DNA from: Pisaster brevispinus
Lineage: Eukaryota > Echinodermata > Asteroidea > Forcipulatida > Asteriidae
Assembly: GCA_023634235.1 (NCBI GenBank)
Contig: JAMKCF010000019.1
Location: 6,575,947 to 6,639,946, forward strand
DNA length: 64,000 nt
Direction: 5' to 3'
Shown here piece by piece: positions 63,416-64,000 of the stretch. Each line of letters begins with the position of its first letter. Position 1 is the first letter of the stretch. A program made the translations under genes and the position numbers. The notes under the pieces were generated by a model. It had not been told where the DNA came from. It saw only the letters and a program-made list of their open reading frames with translations, and searched no databases.

Positions 63416-63704
63416 GAAATCGTTCACTGCTGTTTGTCTTTCACCTCAAAAGAAAAGTTAGATATCAAACAATCTTTTCATGAAGATTGTAAAGTAAAGC
63501 CTGAAAAGATTTGGGACCATCCAGTAGCATGATTTGGGCTTGTGGCCTGGGTGGATACTTCGAAAATCGGAATATCTCGGGTCAGCTTTTCTAACCAAAA
63601 CTGCGTTTAAAGTTTTTGAACAATCCGGATATCCGCAAGGGGCACGGATACCTATAAATAACTTGGATAGTTCTCCAATGACAAATGTGTGCTCTATGGT
63701 GCAG

Positions 63705-63797
63705 GTAACCACGTCCCTATTAAAAACTATGCGCGATCTCCGGACAGATGCATTTTACACACACATTCACTCACAACCACACAAATACCATGCACAA
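63705..63797 (+). CDS. Candidate exon C of the same unrecognised gene
   Basis: 93 bp, 31 codons, phase 0 at both ends, between acceptor tctatggtgcag and donor GTAATT. It reads VTTSLLKTMRDLRTDAFYTH then IHSQPHKYHAQ. The gene would continue beyond the window. The codons look coding-like, with a heptad-like S-L-L-x-x-M-x-x-L pattern. I cannot name the protein. All three exons together give about 80 residues of a helical, probably intracellular protein. Confidence 0.45.
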
Positions 63798-64000
63798 GTA
63801 ATTCTTCTGGGATTTCCTTTGAGTATGCCGATGTGGATGGACAATATATCCACCCATGTGTAGACTGCAGAGAGTCTGAGACTTAACCACACTCCAGGCA
63901 CTAGATGCATAGACCACGCCTCCTCACTATTGTGTTGGAAATTAAACAAGCCCAGATTAAAAGGTGAGCTGATGTCCATAAAAATGAGAAGGCTAAATTT

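Overview
This is a window of animal nuclear DNA, not a bacterial or organelle sequence. It is AT-rich. Genes are split into short exons with GT-AG introns, and most of the DNA is repeats: tRNA-derived SINEs, decayed LINEs, DNA transposons, foldback elements, tandem arrays and CA/TG microsatellites. The repeat mix and the frequent palindromic motif tacatgtaca suggest a marine invertebrate, probably a deuterostome such as an echinoderm. That assignment is inference.

The backbone is the 5' part of one minus-strand gene, an orthologue of LRRC9 (leucine-rich repeat-containing protein 9). Nine coding exons in consistent splice phase run from the ATG at 33790 down to 584 and leave the window at its left edge. 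They encode about 420 residues: a short acidic N-terminus, an SDS22-type LRR array with its cap, and a helical segment. An untranslated first exon may lie near 40648-40870.

In the 12.7 kb LRRC9 intron between 14358 and 27069 sits a complete 6.7 kb DNA transposon (19382-26116). It has 58-bp terminal inverted repeats, a TA target duplication and two convergent genes: a SWIM-YqaJ nuclease-PHD protein on the plus strand and a THAP-DDE transposase on the minus strand. This matches the ISL2EU group of the PIF/Harbinger-IS5 assemblage. Each gene carries one visible lesion, so this copy is probably dead but young.

Other layout: 0-10 kb is LRRC9 introns with a 145-bp tandem array, a TTAA-flanked non-autonomous element, a LINE reverse-transcriptase relic and CA-punctuated satellite DNA. 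13-18.6 kb holds SINEs, satellite DNA and an inverted repeat with a hammerhead-like core. 27-30 kb holds a LINE endonuclease relic and a possible three-exon microgene (29050-29800). 31-36.5 kb holds LINE relics on both sides of LRRC9's first coding exon. 37-50 kb is mostly repeats: a TA-flanked foldback, a TTA-flanked MITE and 540-bp direct repeats. 51-64 kb has three phase-compatible plus-strand exons of an unrecognised gene, a head-to-head foldback at 57.4-58.1 kb and a long foldback at 61-62.9 kb.
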